Shown piece by piece: positions 1 to 13,018 of a stretch of DNA of 64,000 nucleotides. Position 1 is the stretch's first letter; the number at the start of each line of letters is the position of its first letter. This stretch comes from Phocoena phocoena (taxonomy: Eukaryota; Chordata; Mammalia; Artiodactyla; Phocoenidae), in the NCBI RefSeq assembly GCF_963924675.1, contig NC_089234.1, positions 62,841,588 through 62,905,587 of the forward strand, in the 5' to 3' direction. Made by a program: the position numbers and the translations under genes. The notes beneath the pieces are model-generated. The model did not search any database, had not been told where the DNA came from, and was given only the letters and a program-made list of their open reading frames with translations.

Positions 1-690
1 TTCCAAGATGCAGGTTGGGACTCAAGTGCCCCAATGCAACAAGCTTTCCCTGATCACCTACTGTGTGCCCGGCTCCAAGACCAGCATTTGGAAGAGGATA
101 CAAATGAGCTACACGCCTGACCTCCAGGAGCCCACAGTCCAGTGAGGAAAAAGAGTCATGTAAACGGATCTCTAGGATACCCTGTAGTTGGTGCTATAAT
201 TAGAGATGTGTCCCCAGTGGGCTAAGGGCACATGTGTCAGAGTGATTCACCCATGTGGTGGGAAGAGGTTCCAAGAGCCTCTGGGTGAGCTCCTTTCTCA
301 CTGAACTGGGAATGAGGAGACGCGGGGGCTAGTGCCAGCTCTGCTCAGTGACCTTGAGACACACCCCCTCTGAGCCCCGAGGTCACCCTCTAAAAATGAG
401 AAGGCCCCAAGTGTGGGACAAGAGGTCACTGTAAGGGGTGCAAGGTCATGTTCATATTGACTCATAGACTGAGAAGTTTTCATTCCTCATTTCCCTTCTG
501 ATCTTTCCAATCTCATCAAGGAGCAAATCTCAGCTTCGGTGTCAGTTTGTCTTTACGCCTCTCAAACACTTGCCAAACTGCTTTTGAACAACCAGGGCAA
601 GCCTCAGGTTTGCAGCCTACAGCACCCACAGTATCTAGCTAGGATTAAATAACTTGTTTTGTCTTCCCTGCACTATATTTACTGTCATAT
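1..690. other. TSPAN15 intron 1, no recognised element
   Basis: Non-coding intronic DNA. The only open frames are short and resemble nothing known. Fragments around 300-370 look faintly MIR-like but are too diverged to call. Confidence 0.5.
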
Positions 691-691
691 T

Positions 692-1965
692 TACCTGCTA
701 TTTTTTTTAACATCTTTATTGGAGTATAACTGCTTTACAAAGTTTTGTTAGTTTCTACTGTATAACAAAGTGAATCAGTTATATGTATATATATATATCC
801 TCATATCTCCTCCCTCTTGCGTCTCCCTCCCACCCTCCCTATCCCACCCCTCTAGGTGGTCACAAAGCACCTAGCTGATCTCCCTGTGCTATGCGGCTGC
901 TTCCCACTAGCTATCTATTTTACATTTGGTAGTGTATATATGTCCATGCCACTCTCTCACTTCGTCCCAGCTTACCCTTCCCCCTCCCCGTGTCCTCAAG
1001 TCCATTCTCTACGTCTGCATCTTTATTCCTGTCCTGCCCCTAGGTTCATCATAACAATTTTCTTCTTTTTTTAGATTCCATATATATGTGTTAGCATACG
1101 GTATTTGTTTTTCTCTTTCTGACTTACTTCACTCTGTATGACAGACTCTAGGTCCATCCACCTCACTACAAATAACTCACTTTTGTTTCTTTTTATGGCT
1201 AATATTCCATCGTATATATGTGCCACATCTTCTTTATCCATTCATCTGTCGATGGACATTTAGGTTGCTTCCATGTCCTGGCTATTGTAAATAGTGCTGC
1301 AATGAACATGGTGGTACATGACTCTTTCTGAATTACGGTTTTCTCAGGGTATATGTCCAGTAGTGGGATTGCTGGGTCATATGGTAGTTCTAGTTTCAGT
1401 TTTTTAAGGGACCTCCATACTGTTCTCCATAGTGGCTGTATCAGTCTGCATTCCCACCAACAGTGCAAGAGGGCTCCCTTTTCTCCACACTCTCTCCAGC
1501 ATTTACTGTTTGTAGATATTTTTTTAAGTTTGTTTGTTTATTTATTTATTTATGCCTGTGTTGGGTCTTCATTACTTCACACAGGCTTTCTCTAGTTGCG
1601 GCGAGCAGGGGCTACTCTTTGTTGCGGTGCCCAGGGTTCTCACTGCGGTGGCTTCTCTTGTTGCGGAGCATGGGCTCTAGGCGCGCGGGCTTCGGTAGTT
1701 GCGGCGCATGGGCTCAGGAGTTGTGGCTCGCGGGCTCTAGAGCACAGGCTCAGTAATTGTGGTGCACAGGCTTACTCGCTCCACAGCATGTGGGATCTTC
1801 CTGGACCAGGGCTCGAACCCGTGTCCCCTAAATTAGCAGGCGGATTCTTAACCACTGCGCCACCAGGGAAGTCCCTGTTTGTAGATTTTTTGATGCTGGC
1901 CATTCTGACTGGTGTTAGGTGATACCTCATTGTAGTTTTGATCTGCATTTCTACCTGCTATTTTT
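692..1965 (-). mobile_element. 5'-truncated L1 fragment with a nested SINE
   Basis: From about 706 the text is the reverse complement of a cetartiodactyl L1 3' end: the 'aacatctttatt' tail, the 3' UTR, then the C-terminal ORF2 region. A translated piece on the minus strand at 1199-1468 reads like the ORF2 C-terminus ([15 protein letters not shown]). The insertion is flanked by a 14-bp direct repeat, tacctgctattttt, at 692-705 and 1952-1965. A SINE interrupts it at 1518-1874. ORF2 is broken and the copy cannot be active. Confidence 0.85.
1518..1874 (-). mobile_element. Long CHR-type SINE inside L1
   Basis: tRNA-derived SINE in reverse orientation, ending ccaccagggaagtcc. Its insertion duplicated ctgtttgtagat at 1506-1517 and 1875-1886, which are L1 sequence. 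The SINE is therefore younger than the L1. Confidence 0.9.
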
Positions 1966-2057
1966 GATGAGGAATATTGGTTCCCCAATGGCAGTGGTGA
2001 TATAAAGCCTCCTTTTAAAAATACACTTAAGGAAAAAAGAAAAAAAATACACTTAAG

Positions 2058-2279
2058 GGGCTTCCCTGGTGGCGCAGTGGTTGAGAGTCCGCCTGCCGAT
2101 GCAGGGGACGCGGGTTCGTGCCCCGGTTCTGGAGGATCCCACATGCCACAGAGCGGCTGGGCCCGTGAGCCATGGCCGCTGGGCCTGCGTATCCGGAGCC
2201 TGTGCTCCGCAACGAGAGAGGCCACAACAATGAGAGGCCCGCGTACCGCAAAAAAAAAAAAAAAAAAATTAATTAATTA
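2058..2279 (+). mobile_element. Intermediate-length CHR-type SINE
   Basis: Begins gggcttccctggtggcgcag and ends in a poly(A)/TTAA tail. It is flanked by a perfect 14-bp direct repeat, aaaatacacttaag, at 2044-2057 and 2280-2293. This is the roughly 200-nt subtype containing 'gagccatggccgct', the commonest young-looking form in the window. Confidence 0.92.
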
Positions 2280-2589
2280 AAAATACACTTAAGTTTAAAA
2301 AGTGAATCAGCTTAAAGTAATATAATATTACATGTAAACAATATTATAATAGTTACAGCCTCTACGTATGGCTATTTGAACAACATCTATCAAAATTTTT
2401 AATGCACATACAAAAACAGGTGAAGCTGTTCTGTGCTATTAGACATCCCAATAGTGATTACTACTGGTGAGAAGGGGTAGCGACTGGCAGCGGACACAAT
2501 GGGAGTTGCTGGCTTCTTCTGGTCCATTCTGCTGGTTGACCTGGGGGCTGATTATACAGTGGTGTTCACTTTGTAAAAATTAATCAAGT

Positions 2590-3130
2590 TGTACACACTT
2601 ATTATGAGTGTATTCTTGTATGTATATTATATATTCATATACCCTTTAACCCAGCAATTCCACTTTTAGAAATTACCCTGAAGACATACACACATATGTG
2701 CAAAATGACACGTTCGAAGATGCTCACTGCGGCACTGTCTGCAGTAACGAAAGATTGGAAACAACCTGAGTTCCCCAGCTGGAGACTGATGAAGTCTATT
2801 TTGGCCTAGCCTACAGTGAATTCTATGCAGCCGTCAAACAGAATGAGGCAGCCCCTAGCAAAGCTCCAAATTTTACACAGATTTAAATTTAAGTGAAAAG
2901 GTAAGGGCAGAGCTGTGTATAGTATGCTACTTTATGCAGGGGGAGCAAAAAGGAATATGTAACATATGCACATGTTTGTGCCTAGGATTGCATCTCAGAA
3001 AAGAATCATAAGAAACTCAACAGAGGCCTCCTCTGGACAGGGCAGGCCAGGAGAGAGAGATAGGAGGAAGGCTTATCACTGATGACGATTCTTCTATACT
3101 TTTAAATGTTGTACAGTCTCCTTGCATTTC
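2590..3130 (+). mobile_element. Old L1 3'-end fragment
   Basis: Text such as 'acccagcaattccactttta', followed by a run like 'ggaaacaacctgag', matches the diverged 3' part of ancient L1 elements in sense orientation. No open frame is preserved and the boundaries are approximate. Confidence 0.6.
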
Positions 3131-4544
3131 CTATTTGATAGTAAGTTTTAAAGCAAAAAGCCCTATAGAAGGTGCATGGCTATGGTAAAACTTATGGCTC
3201 CTTAAATACTGAGATGAAAGTGTTGGTACTTTGGGCTTATAAAGCAAGTAACCCTTGGCCCTACTCCTCCTCCCAAGGGACGGAGACGATAGGCTCTCCT
3301 GTAATGGCTTCCAATTAACAGCAAACCCAGTCTAGGACAAATTACTTAAACTGGGCCTCCACCCTGCAGTCAAATTCTGGCACCTGGAGTTGCCCTGGCA
3401 GGTGGCTGAGCTCTTGGCACGCCTAGGGAGATTTTTAAGCACAAATACCTGCAGGGATGGGAAGTTAACGATTTGGTAAGGCAATCTCAGGTGGCTGGAA
3501 AGGAAAGATTCTGAGTTCTGAGTCCCACCCTGCTCCAAGAGAGACAAAGCAAAGGTCACAGAGTGGTCTTTTCTCAGGGCTGCAGGGGACAGTGACAGGA
3601 CAGGCCTTGAAAATTCGAGTTCCATTTTAACTGTGCAACTTTCTTTTTTATAGTCCTTGGTTTCCCCACATGTCACTGTTTCCCCACATCACTAACCCCA
3701 AAAACAATCCAATGAAGTGTGGGGCAGGGTATCAGTTATCCATTTTACAGATGGAAAAATGGAGGCGCGAAGAGGTTAAGAGACTGGTCAGTGATTATAT
3801 ATCAAGAGAAGGGGTGAAGCCAAAAAAGTAATCCCCACCTTCTGACTCCTGGTCTTCCCCTATTTTCTCACCTCTCCACCCATCAACCTTAGCCTTCTTT
3901 CTTTCAACTCTGACCTACAGAGAATGAGCTTCTGAGGCCAGACGGACAAGGAGAAGGCAAGAAAAACCCAGAATCAGAATCAAAGAGCCTACGAGACCAT
4001 CTAACTCAGCCGTTTTTAACCCTGACCACACACTAGAATTACCTAGGGAGCTTAAATAAGTTTAAATAAATACATAGGCCAGGGCCCAGGTAGCTGTAGT
4101 GTTTTTAAAATTCTGTAGTTGATTCTGATGCAACTTTGAGAACCACTGAATGACAGCTCAAATCATCCCCGTCCAGTTCCACATAAAACCTTCTGCCTCC
4201 CTGGAGCCTCCATCAATGGGTCTGTGCTCCATCCTCCAGCCCCCACACATACTGCTCTTCTCTCTTCCACATTACATAGAGTCAGAGAATTGGACTGGGA
4301 GCTGGGCAAGTCAATTAACAGCTCTGAGGCCCCAAACATGGAAATGACTTGCCTAAGCTCTCCCAGTGATTCAAAACAGAACAAGACTAGAATCTGGATC
4401 TCTTGACTACCAGGTAAGGTCACATACACAGAGGGGTCACAAGGAAAGCCAGGCTTGATGGCAGATCTAACAGTTCCTGCCAGCAGAACAGACCCAGTGA
4501 GGGCTGAGGAGAAGACCAGGAGTGTGCATGTGTTTTGAGGCAGA
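3131..4544. other. TSPAN15 intron 1, mostly unique sequence with MIR traces
   Basis: A MIR-like piece lies near 3735-3820 ('ccattttacagatgg', then a 'gaggttaagag' block). The rest shows no coding exon, no known repeat I can name and no conserved RNA fold. Confidence 0.4.
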
Positions 4545-4731
4545 GGGGTGTCAGGTACCTGGGCAAGTCTGCCCTGTGGGGAGGGCTGTCAGGTACCTGG
4601 GCAAGTCTGCCCTGTGGGGAGGGGTGTCAGGTACCTGGGCAAGTCTGCCCTGTGGGGAGGGGTGTCAGGTACCTGGGCAAGTCTGCCCTGTGGGGAGGGG
4701 TGTCAGGTACCTGGGCAAGTCTGCCCTATGG
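4545..4731 (+). repeat. 38-bp minisatellite, about five copies
   Basis: The core tcaggtacctgggcaagtct recurs at 4551, 4589, 4627, 4665 and 4703, a constant period of exactly 38 bp. Copies are nearly identical, with one c/g change near 4586 and small changes in the last copy. Because 38 is not a multiple of three, all three frames stay open and give short repetitive peptides that are not real proteins. Confidence 0.97.
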
Positions 4732-4892
4732 CATACTGGGGGTAGGGGGCTATTCTAGAGTGGCAGGGCTGGCACTGGCCTGTAGAAAGATGTCCTCATT
4801 TCTACAAGGGGGCCCAGCCTAGTCTGAAATCTCCATAAAGAAATCCAGTCTATTGGGGCACCTTACCAGGAGGGCCCAGCTCCCTCGCCCAT

Positions 4893-5125
4893 AATAATAA
4901 TGGCTGACACCTCTTAAGCTCTTCACTGGTCCCTGTGCTAAGCAATGTGCTTGACCTGTTTCATTTAATCTCCACAACCATTCTGAAAGTTGAGTATAAT
5001 TACTGCCTCCGTTTGCAGACCGGGAAACTATGGCCTAGAGAGTTGAAGTAACTTCCCCGAGATCACGCCGCTGGAAAGTGGTAGTGGCAGGATTCGAAGG
5101 CTGGTTCATGTCCAGCCACTACCAC
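4893..5125 (+). mobile_element. MIR SINE
   Basis: Ancient tRNA-derived MIR. The order of landmarks fits the consensus: 'gctgacacctcttaagc', 'ctgtgctaagcaatgtgctt', 'accgggaaactatggcctag', 'gaagtaacttcccc' and a 'gcaggattcgaa' end. Confidence 0.8.
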
Positions 5126-5703
5126 CCTGCCCCCAACAAGAGAGAGAGAAGGTTAAGTGCAGGGGCTTTTTTAAGTTACTGAGCACCTGGGAGCAGCCGG
5201 AGACCACACGTCTGGTGGAATCCTCCTTTCACCAAAGAGGAAATCAAGGCACCTGGAAAAGCATCTTGCTCAGGGGCATCGGCAAGTAAATAGTGGGGAC
5301 AGCATAAGGAGTTCAGGTCTCCCGACTCCGGACAACAAAGCCCGACCACTTCTCCGCAGACGGATAAAGAGACGAACTCAGTAATACCCGGCAGGTGGGG
5401 TGAGCGCGGCCAAACGTTACCACAGCCTACGGCACCAGCGGAAGCGCAGCGGACTCGCAGAACCAAACTGCTGGTCAGGTGCACACAGGTGCGCCAGGCG
5501 GAGCTCCTTCGTGGGAGCTCCTTCGTCTGAGACGTTGCCACCAAGCTCTAAGGCTCCGCACCGAGCGGCTGAAACTCAGGCGGAGCTGGAGCAACCATAA
5601 TTTCCTAGTTCACAAGGAGAGTGGGACGAGAATCCAGGAGTGCGCTTCTGCCCCTCCCTGGAGCAGACAAGCCTGGACCCAGCCCACCCCCACCGCCGGC
5701 TCA

Positions 5704-8317
<2,614 letters not shown>

Positions 8318-9134
8318 CTGCCGGCATACCTTGGAGATATCGTAGGCTGGGTTCCAGACCGCTACAATAAAGCCAATATCGCAATAAAGTGAGCGACAGG
8401 AATTTTTGTTACCCAGTGCATATAAAAGATACATTTATACTATACCACTGTCTACTAAGTGTGCAACAGCATTATGTCTAAAAATGCAATATATATGCCT
8501 AATTTAAAAACAGTCCACTGCTGGACATCCTGGTGGCGCAGTGGTTAAGAATCTGCCTGCCAATGCAGAGGACATGGGTTCAGTCCCTGGTCCAGGAAGA
8601 TCCCACATGCCATGGAGCAACTAAGCCCACAAGCCACAACTACTGAGCCCGCGTGCTGCAACTACTGAAGCCCAAGCGCCTAGAGCCTGTACTACACTAC
8701 AAGACAAGCCACCACAATGAAAAGCCCGTGCACTGCAACGAAGAATGGCCCCTGCTCGCCACAACTAGAAGACCCAGCAACGAAGACCCAACACAGCCAA
8801 GAATAAGTAAACTTTTAAAGAATAAAAATATAAACTTTTAAAAAATACAAAATAAATAAAAATACTTCATTGCTAAAAAATGCTAATCATCATCTGAGCC
8901 TTCATCGAGTCATAATCTTTCTGCAATAGTAACACTGAAGGTCACTGATCACCATAACAAATATAGTAATGAAAAAATTTGAAATATTGCAAGAATTACC
9001 AAAATGTGACACAGAGACATGAAATGAGCAAATGCTGTTGGACTTGACACAGGGCTCCCACAAACCAATTTGTAAAAAAACGCAGGATCTTCAAAGCACA
9101 ATAAAGCGAAGTGCGATAAAACAAGGTGTGCCTG
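8318..9134. mobile_element. Tigger1-like DNA transposon remnant, split by a SINE
   Basis: The left end has 'ggcataccttggagatatcg' and the right end is the matching inverse, 'acaaggtgtgcctg'. Both abut TA dinucleotides (8316-8317 and 9135-9136), as expected for pogo/Tc1-type elements. Internal text ('gctaatcatcatctgagcc') matches the Tigger1 family as I know it. Only about 460 bases of transposon remain, so it is an internally deleted, non-autonomous copy with no transposase frame. Confidence 0.8.
8511..8864 (+). mobile_element. Long CHR-type SINE inside the Tigger element
   Basis: Recognisable from 'catcctggtggcgcagtgg' at about 8527 through the 'aagacccaacacagcc' end and an A-rich tail. It interrupts the transposon between 'taatttaaaaa' and 'atacttcattgc', so it inserted later. 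The exact junctions are uncertain by several bases. Confidence 0.85.
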
Positions 9135-9842
9135 TAGCTTTCGAGATATGTAGATTGGCTAAAATGATGAGGGGCCCCATCCATTCCCTCTTCAGAGTAA
9201 AAAAAAAAAATCTCACTTAAGGATGATGCACTGGGCTAAATCCCTGAGGCATCCCAAATCCTGAGGGATTCTGGTTGCCTGATGTGACCATCTGTCTAGC
9301 TGAATCCTGCATCTAGAACGTTGTATCTTTCTTGAGTGGACCCTTCATGCAAGGTGACAGAGCACCTAAAAGGACAGAGGGCTGAGCCTTCACTGACTTT
9401 ACAGAACAGACTGTATGAACCGGTTTTGTGGCTTCCTGCTAGTAAATGCTTGTTGTATACTTATTTGTATGCGTAGCAGAATTTGTTCTGAGATCTATTA
9501 TCATGATAATCCTGGCAGGGAGATTGTAGGAGGAAATAACTAACCTTCACCTTTAGCGGCTACTACTGCTTATGAAAATGAAACCTACGGATTGTACACA
9601 GTCAACTTGGCTCTCATAAGTTTGCATCCCTGCCTCTGCTTCCCCATCTGTGAAACCATGAGGCTGGACTGTTTTTCTTCTACCTAGTTCTAACAATCTT
9701 AGCTATAGTCCTCACAGACAAAGTCAGTCAGCAAATGTACACTGAGCTTCTACTATGACTCAGGCCCTGCCCCAGGCTCTGGGGATACAGCTGTAAACAA
9801 GATAGACAAGAGCTTCTATTCTCTTCTACTGGGGCATGGGAA

Positions 9843-9871
9843 GGGGGGGGTGGGGGCGGGGGGGGCGGGGA
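9843..9871 (+). repeat. G-run tract, possible G-quadruplex
   Basis: Four guanine runs of 8, 5, 9 and 4, separated by single T or C bases. This satisfies the usual G-quadruplex motif on the plus strand. It lies in intergenic repeat-rich DNA with no promoter nearby. Confidence 0.8.
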
Positions 9872-10189
9872 CATGCAACACACATGACAACTACTACATG
9901 AAAAGGGTAATTTCAGGTACTGATATGTGCTAAAGATGCGGGAGAAGAGCTTCTAGTGGAAGAAGCAGCAGGTACAAAGGCCATGAGAGAAGAAGCAGCT
10001 TTGAGAGGGTCCATGTGGCTCATGCAAGGACCTCGGGAGAGTAGAACGGGGAGAGATCAGAGGCATAGGAAGAAGCCTCACAGCTTTCGTCAACAGTGTA
10101 GATTTGTTTCCAGTTTTAGTGAGGGCCACTGGTAGGTTTTAAGCAGGGACGTGATACTGAATGTGATTTAAGCTTTAGAAGGTTGCAGC

Positions 10190-10317
10190 TGGGACTTCCC
10201 TCGTGGTCCAGTGGTTAAGACTCTGAGCTTCCAGCCCAGGGGGCGCAGGTTCGATCCCTGGTCAGGGAACTAAGATCCCACATGCCGCATGGTGGCCACA
10301 AAATAAATAAATAAATA
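10190..10317 (+). mobile_element. Short CHR-type SINE
   Basis: Begins at 'tgggacttccctcgtggtcc' and ends in a (aaat)n tail. It has a perfect 13-bp target duplication, agaaggttgcagc, at 10177-10189 and 10318-10330. This is the roughly 125-nt subtype with 'tcagggaactaagatccc'. Confidence 0.93.
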
Positions 10318-10650
10318 AGAAGGTTGCAGCATGGAGGACAGACAGGAGACAGGGCTGGGGGTGAGGAAGGCTGGTTAGGAAGCCCTTGCACAGTCTCAGT
10401 GCAAAAGGCTGTGGACTAGGGGTACAGCACTGGAAAGAATGACAAGTGGCTGCACTGGGGATATATCTTGGTGATAGAACCAACAGAGCGTACTGACAGA
10501 TTGGGTGTAGAATGTGAGGAAAAGAGAAATCAAGATGCTCCCAAGTGCTTTTGCCTTAAGCAACTAGGTAAATGTTGCTGTCATTTACAAAGGTGAGGGA
10601 GGTCACAAAGAATGCTGCTGGGGGGAAGTGGGTCAAAAATCAATTACTGG

Positions 10651-11001
10651 GGACTTCCCTGATGGCTCAGTGGATAAGAATCTGCCTGCCAATGCAGGGG
10701 ACATGGGTTCGACCCCTGGTTCGGGAAGATCCCACATGCCACGGAGGAACTAAGCCCATGCACCACAACTACTGAGCCTGTGCTCTAGAGCCCGTAAGCC
10801 ACAACTAGTGAGCCCACGTGCCACAACTACTGAAGCCTGCGTGCCTAGAGCCTGTGCTTCACAACAAGAGAAGCCACCACAATGAGAAGCCCGTGCACTG
10901 CAACGAAGAGTAGCCCCCACTAGCTGCAACTAGAGAAAGCCCGCACGCAGCAACGAAGACCCAACGCAGCCAAAAATAAATTAAATAAGTAAATTTTTTT
11001 A
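10651..11001 (+). mobile_element. Long CHR-type SINE, first of a pair at one target
   Basis: Full-length long subtype ending 'acccaacgcagccaaaaata'. It is preceded by aaaaatcaattactgg (10635-10650) and followed by the near-identical aaaaatcaagtactgg (11002-11017). Confidence 0.92.
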
Positions 11002-11017
11002 AAAAATCAAGTACTGG

Positions 11018-11154
11018 ACTTCCATGGCAGTCCAGTGGTTAAGACTCTGCACTTCCACTACAGGGGGCACGGGTTCAATCCCTGGTTGGGGAACTAAGAT
11101 CCCACAGGCCACACGGTGTGGCCAAAAAAAAAGAAAAAAGCTTTCCTTTAAAAA
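11018..11154 (+). mobile_element. Short CHR-type SINE, second of a pair at one target
   Basis: Short subtype directly downstream of the long SINE. Its left flank is the 11002-11017 target copy and its right flank is a third copy, aaaaatcaattact, at 11155-11168. Confidence 0.92.
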
Positions 11155-11478
11155 AAAAATCAATTACTTTGTTTGGCCATTTAACTTTTTGAACTATCTT
11201 TTCAAAATCCAGGTGGAATTGTCCAGGGAACTCAGAGGTGAGGTTTAAGCTGGATGATATAAATTTGAGAGTCATCAGGTCAATTTAAATCATGGGCCTA
11301 TGTGAGATCATCTAGGGAGAAAATGTAGCAAAAGTAGAGGGACAAAGACAGACCCTGGGGCCCCTTCCTTTGAGAGGAAGAGAGGCTGGCAAAGAAAACA
11401 GAAAAGGTACAGCCAGTGAGGTAGAAGGAAAATGAGGCCAGAAAGGTGACAGGGATGCCTAGAGAAGAAAGGGCTTCA

Positions 11479-11552
11479 AGAAGTTAAGAGACACACCATT
11501 GTAAAGCAATTATACTCCAATAAAGATGTTTAAAAAAAAAGAAGTTAAGAGA
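11479..11552 (+). mobile_element. Extremely truncated L1 insertion (about 48 bp)
   Basis: Positions 11492-11539 hold only the last bases of a cetartiodactyl L1 ('caccattgtaaagcaattat' to the AATAAAG signal) plus a short A tail. A perfect 13-bp target duplication, agaagttaagaga, flanks it at 11479-11491 and 11540-11552, which shows a true retrotransposition event. Confidence 0.9.
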
Positions 11553-11979
11553 TGCTCAACAGCACTTAATGTCCTGGGAACCCCCTTTAATACGCTGAGG
11601 CTTCAACTATGTTCTGAGAGGGCGGCGGGGGATGGGTGGCACAGAGCAGAGAACTGACCATCAGCTTTGCAAGATGTGGGTCACTGGTGACTTTGATAAG
11701 AGCTCTTTCAATGGAACAATAGGAACAAAATCCTGATTGGAGTGGATGGAGGAGAGAAAGGAAGGGAAGAAATGGAGGCGGTAAGTGCAGACAACACAGG
11801 GAAGTATACACTAGCAGGCAGGTGTACAAAGCCATTCACGTGGGAGTGCATACGTAGACTTCTTCCCAACCCACCAAACAGCCTCCCAGGTCAAATATGC
11901 ATGAGTTAGCACCTATGTGGAAGAGTTTCAATGGTCAGGAATTTCAGCAGCTTCTTCATCAAGAGATAGAATCTGTTTC
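11553..11979. other. Intergenic DNA, no recognised element
   Basis: No exon, RNA gene or nameable repeat seen. The open frames are short and lack similarity to known proteins. Confidence 0.4.
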
Positions 11980-12395
11980 CTTACCTCTTGAATCTATGCT
12001 GGCATTCTGACCTGCTTTCACCAATAGAATGTGACAAAAGTGAGGTTGGTTGAGTTCCAAGCCTAGGAATCAAGAGCCTTGCAGCTCCTGCTTTGGTCCC
12101 TCTTGGAATGACACTGCCATGGGAACAAGTATGAGCTAGTTGGAGAAACCACATGAGACAGAAGCAAGGTTCCTGGCTGGCAGTCCCCAACCACCAGACA
12201 TGTGTGTGAAACCGTCTTAGACCATCCAGCCCATCCACGCCACAGCTGACTGTATCTATGTGAATGAGTCCAGGCACCAGCAGCTGAACCCAGCCTAAAT
12301 GTGCCAACTTAGAGAACCAATTTAGAGATTGTTGTTTTAAGGCACTAAATTCTGGCATGGTTTGTTATACAGCAGAAGATAACTGGTACATTCTT
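11980..12395 (+). mobile_element. Ancient LTR-like repeat ending 'gttttaaggcactaaattct'
   Basis: The final 90 bases carry the widespread mammalian motif series 'ttgttgttttaaggcactaa', then 'tggtttgttatacagcagaa' and 'gataactgg'. Sister copies lie near 21830, 25630 and 61610. I believe it is an old retroviral-type LTR (MaLR-like) but am not sure of the family name. Confidence 0.4.
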
Positions 12396-12684
12396 AGAGT
12401 CAAAAAAATTCTTTAAACTCAAATACCCATCTCCTTTTTTCCTCTTCCTCCAATTCCTCCCCCAAAGTACTGCATTTTTGAGTCTATATATTTCTTCTTG
12501 AGGAGAGACTTTTGTTATCCTTCAGGTTTTCCTTGACTCCTTTTAGTGCCATCTCGTGGCTCAGAATTTAGGCCACTTCTCCTTCCCATCCCATCTTAAC
12601 TCTCAAGGATCTCCATTTATTCTTGACCAGTTATTTATTTAGCATCAGGCACTGAGCTGTGGGACTTCACATAATCACCTCTTT

Positions 12685-12686
<2 letters not shown>

Positions 12687-12719
<33 letters not shown>
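12687..12719. repeat. (TA)n microsatellite
   Basis: About fifteen uninterrupted TA units, located at the tail end of the reverse-oriented SINE, where such tails often seed microsatellites. Confidence 0.95.
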
Positions 12720-12722
<3 letters not shown>

Positions 12723-13018
12723 GCTGTATTGGGTTTTCGTTGCTGCGTGTGGGCTTTCTCTAGTTGTGGTGAGCGGGGGCTACTCTTCGTTGCAGTGCAC
12801 GGGCTTCTCATTGCAGTGGCTTCTCTTGTTGCAGAGCACAGGCTCTAGGCACACAGGGCTTCAGTAGTTGTGGCACGCAGGCTCAGTAGTTGTGGCTCGC
12901 GGGCTCTAGATCGCAGGCTCAGTAGCTGTGGCGCACGGGCTTAGCTGCTCTGCAGCATGTGGGATCTTCCTGGACCAGGGCTCAAACCTGTGTCCCCTGA
13001 ATTGGCAGGAGGATTCTT

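Larger units (their letters stand above)
9725..11470 (+). mobile_element. L2 (LINE-2) remnant, interrupted by three SINEs
   Basis: Blocks such as 'ctgggggatacag'-like text at about 9778, 'aggccatgagagaagaag' and a tail region near 10100-10600 follow the typical order of ancient L2 3' sequence in sense orientation. It is heavily diverged and non-coding. SINEs at 10190, 10651 and 11018 split it. The right boundary is a guess. Confidence 0.55.

Noticed and set aside
8524..8620. Functional tRNA gene (SINE head resembles a tRNA)
   Set aside because: The SINE heads are tRNA-derived and retain an A/B-box-like region such as ggttcgagccc, but none folds as an intact cloverleaf by eye and each continues into SINE body and A tail.
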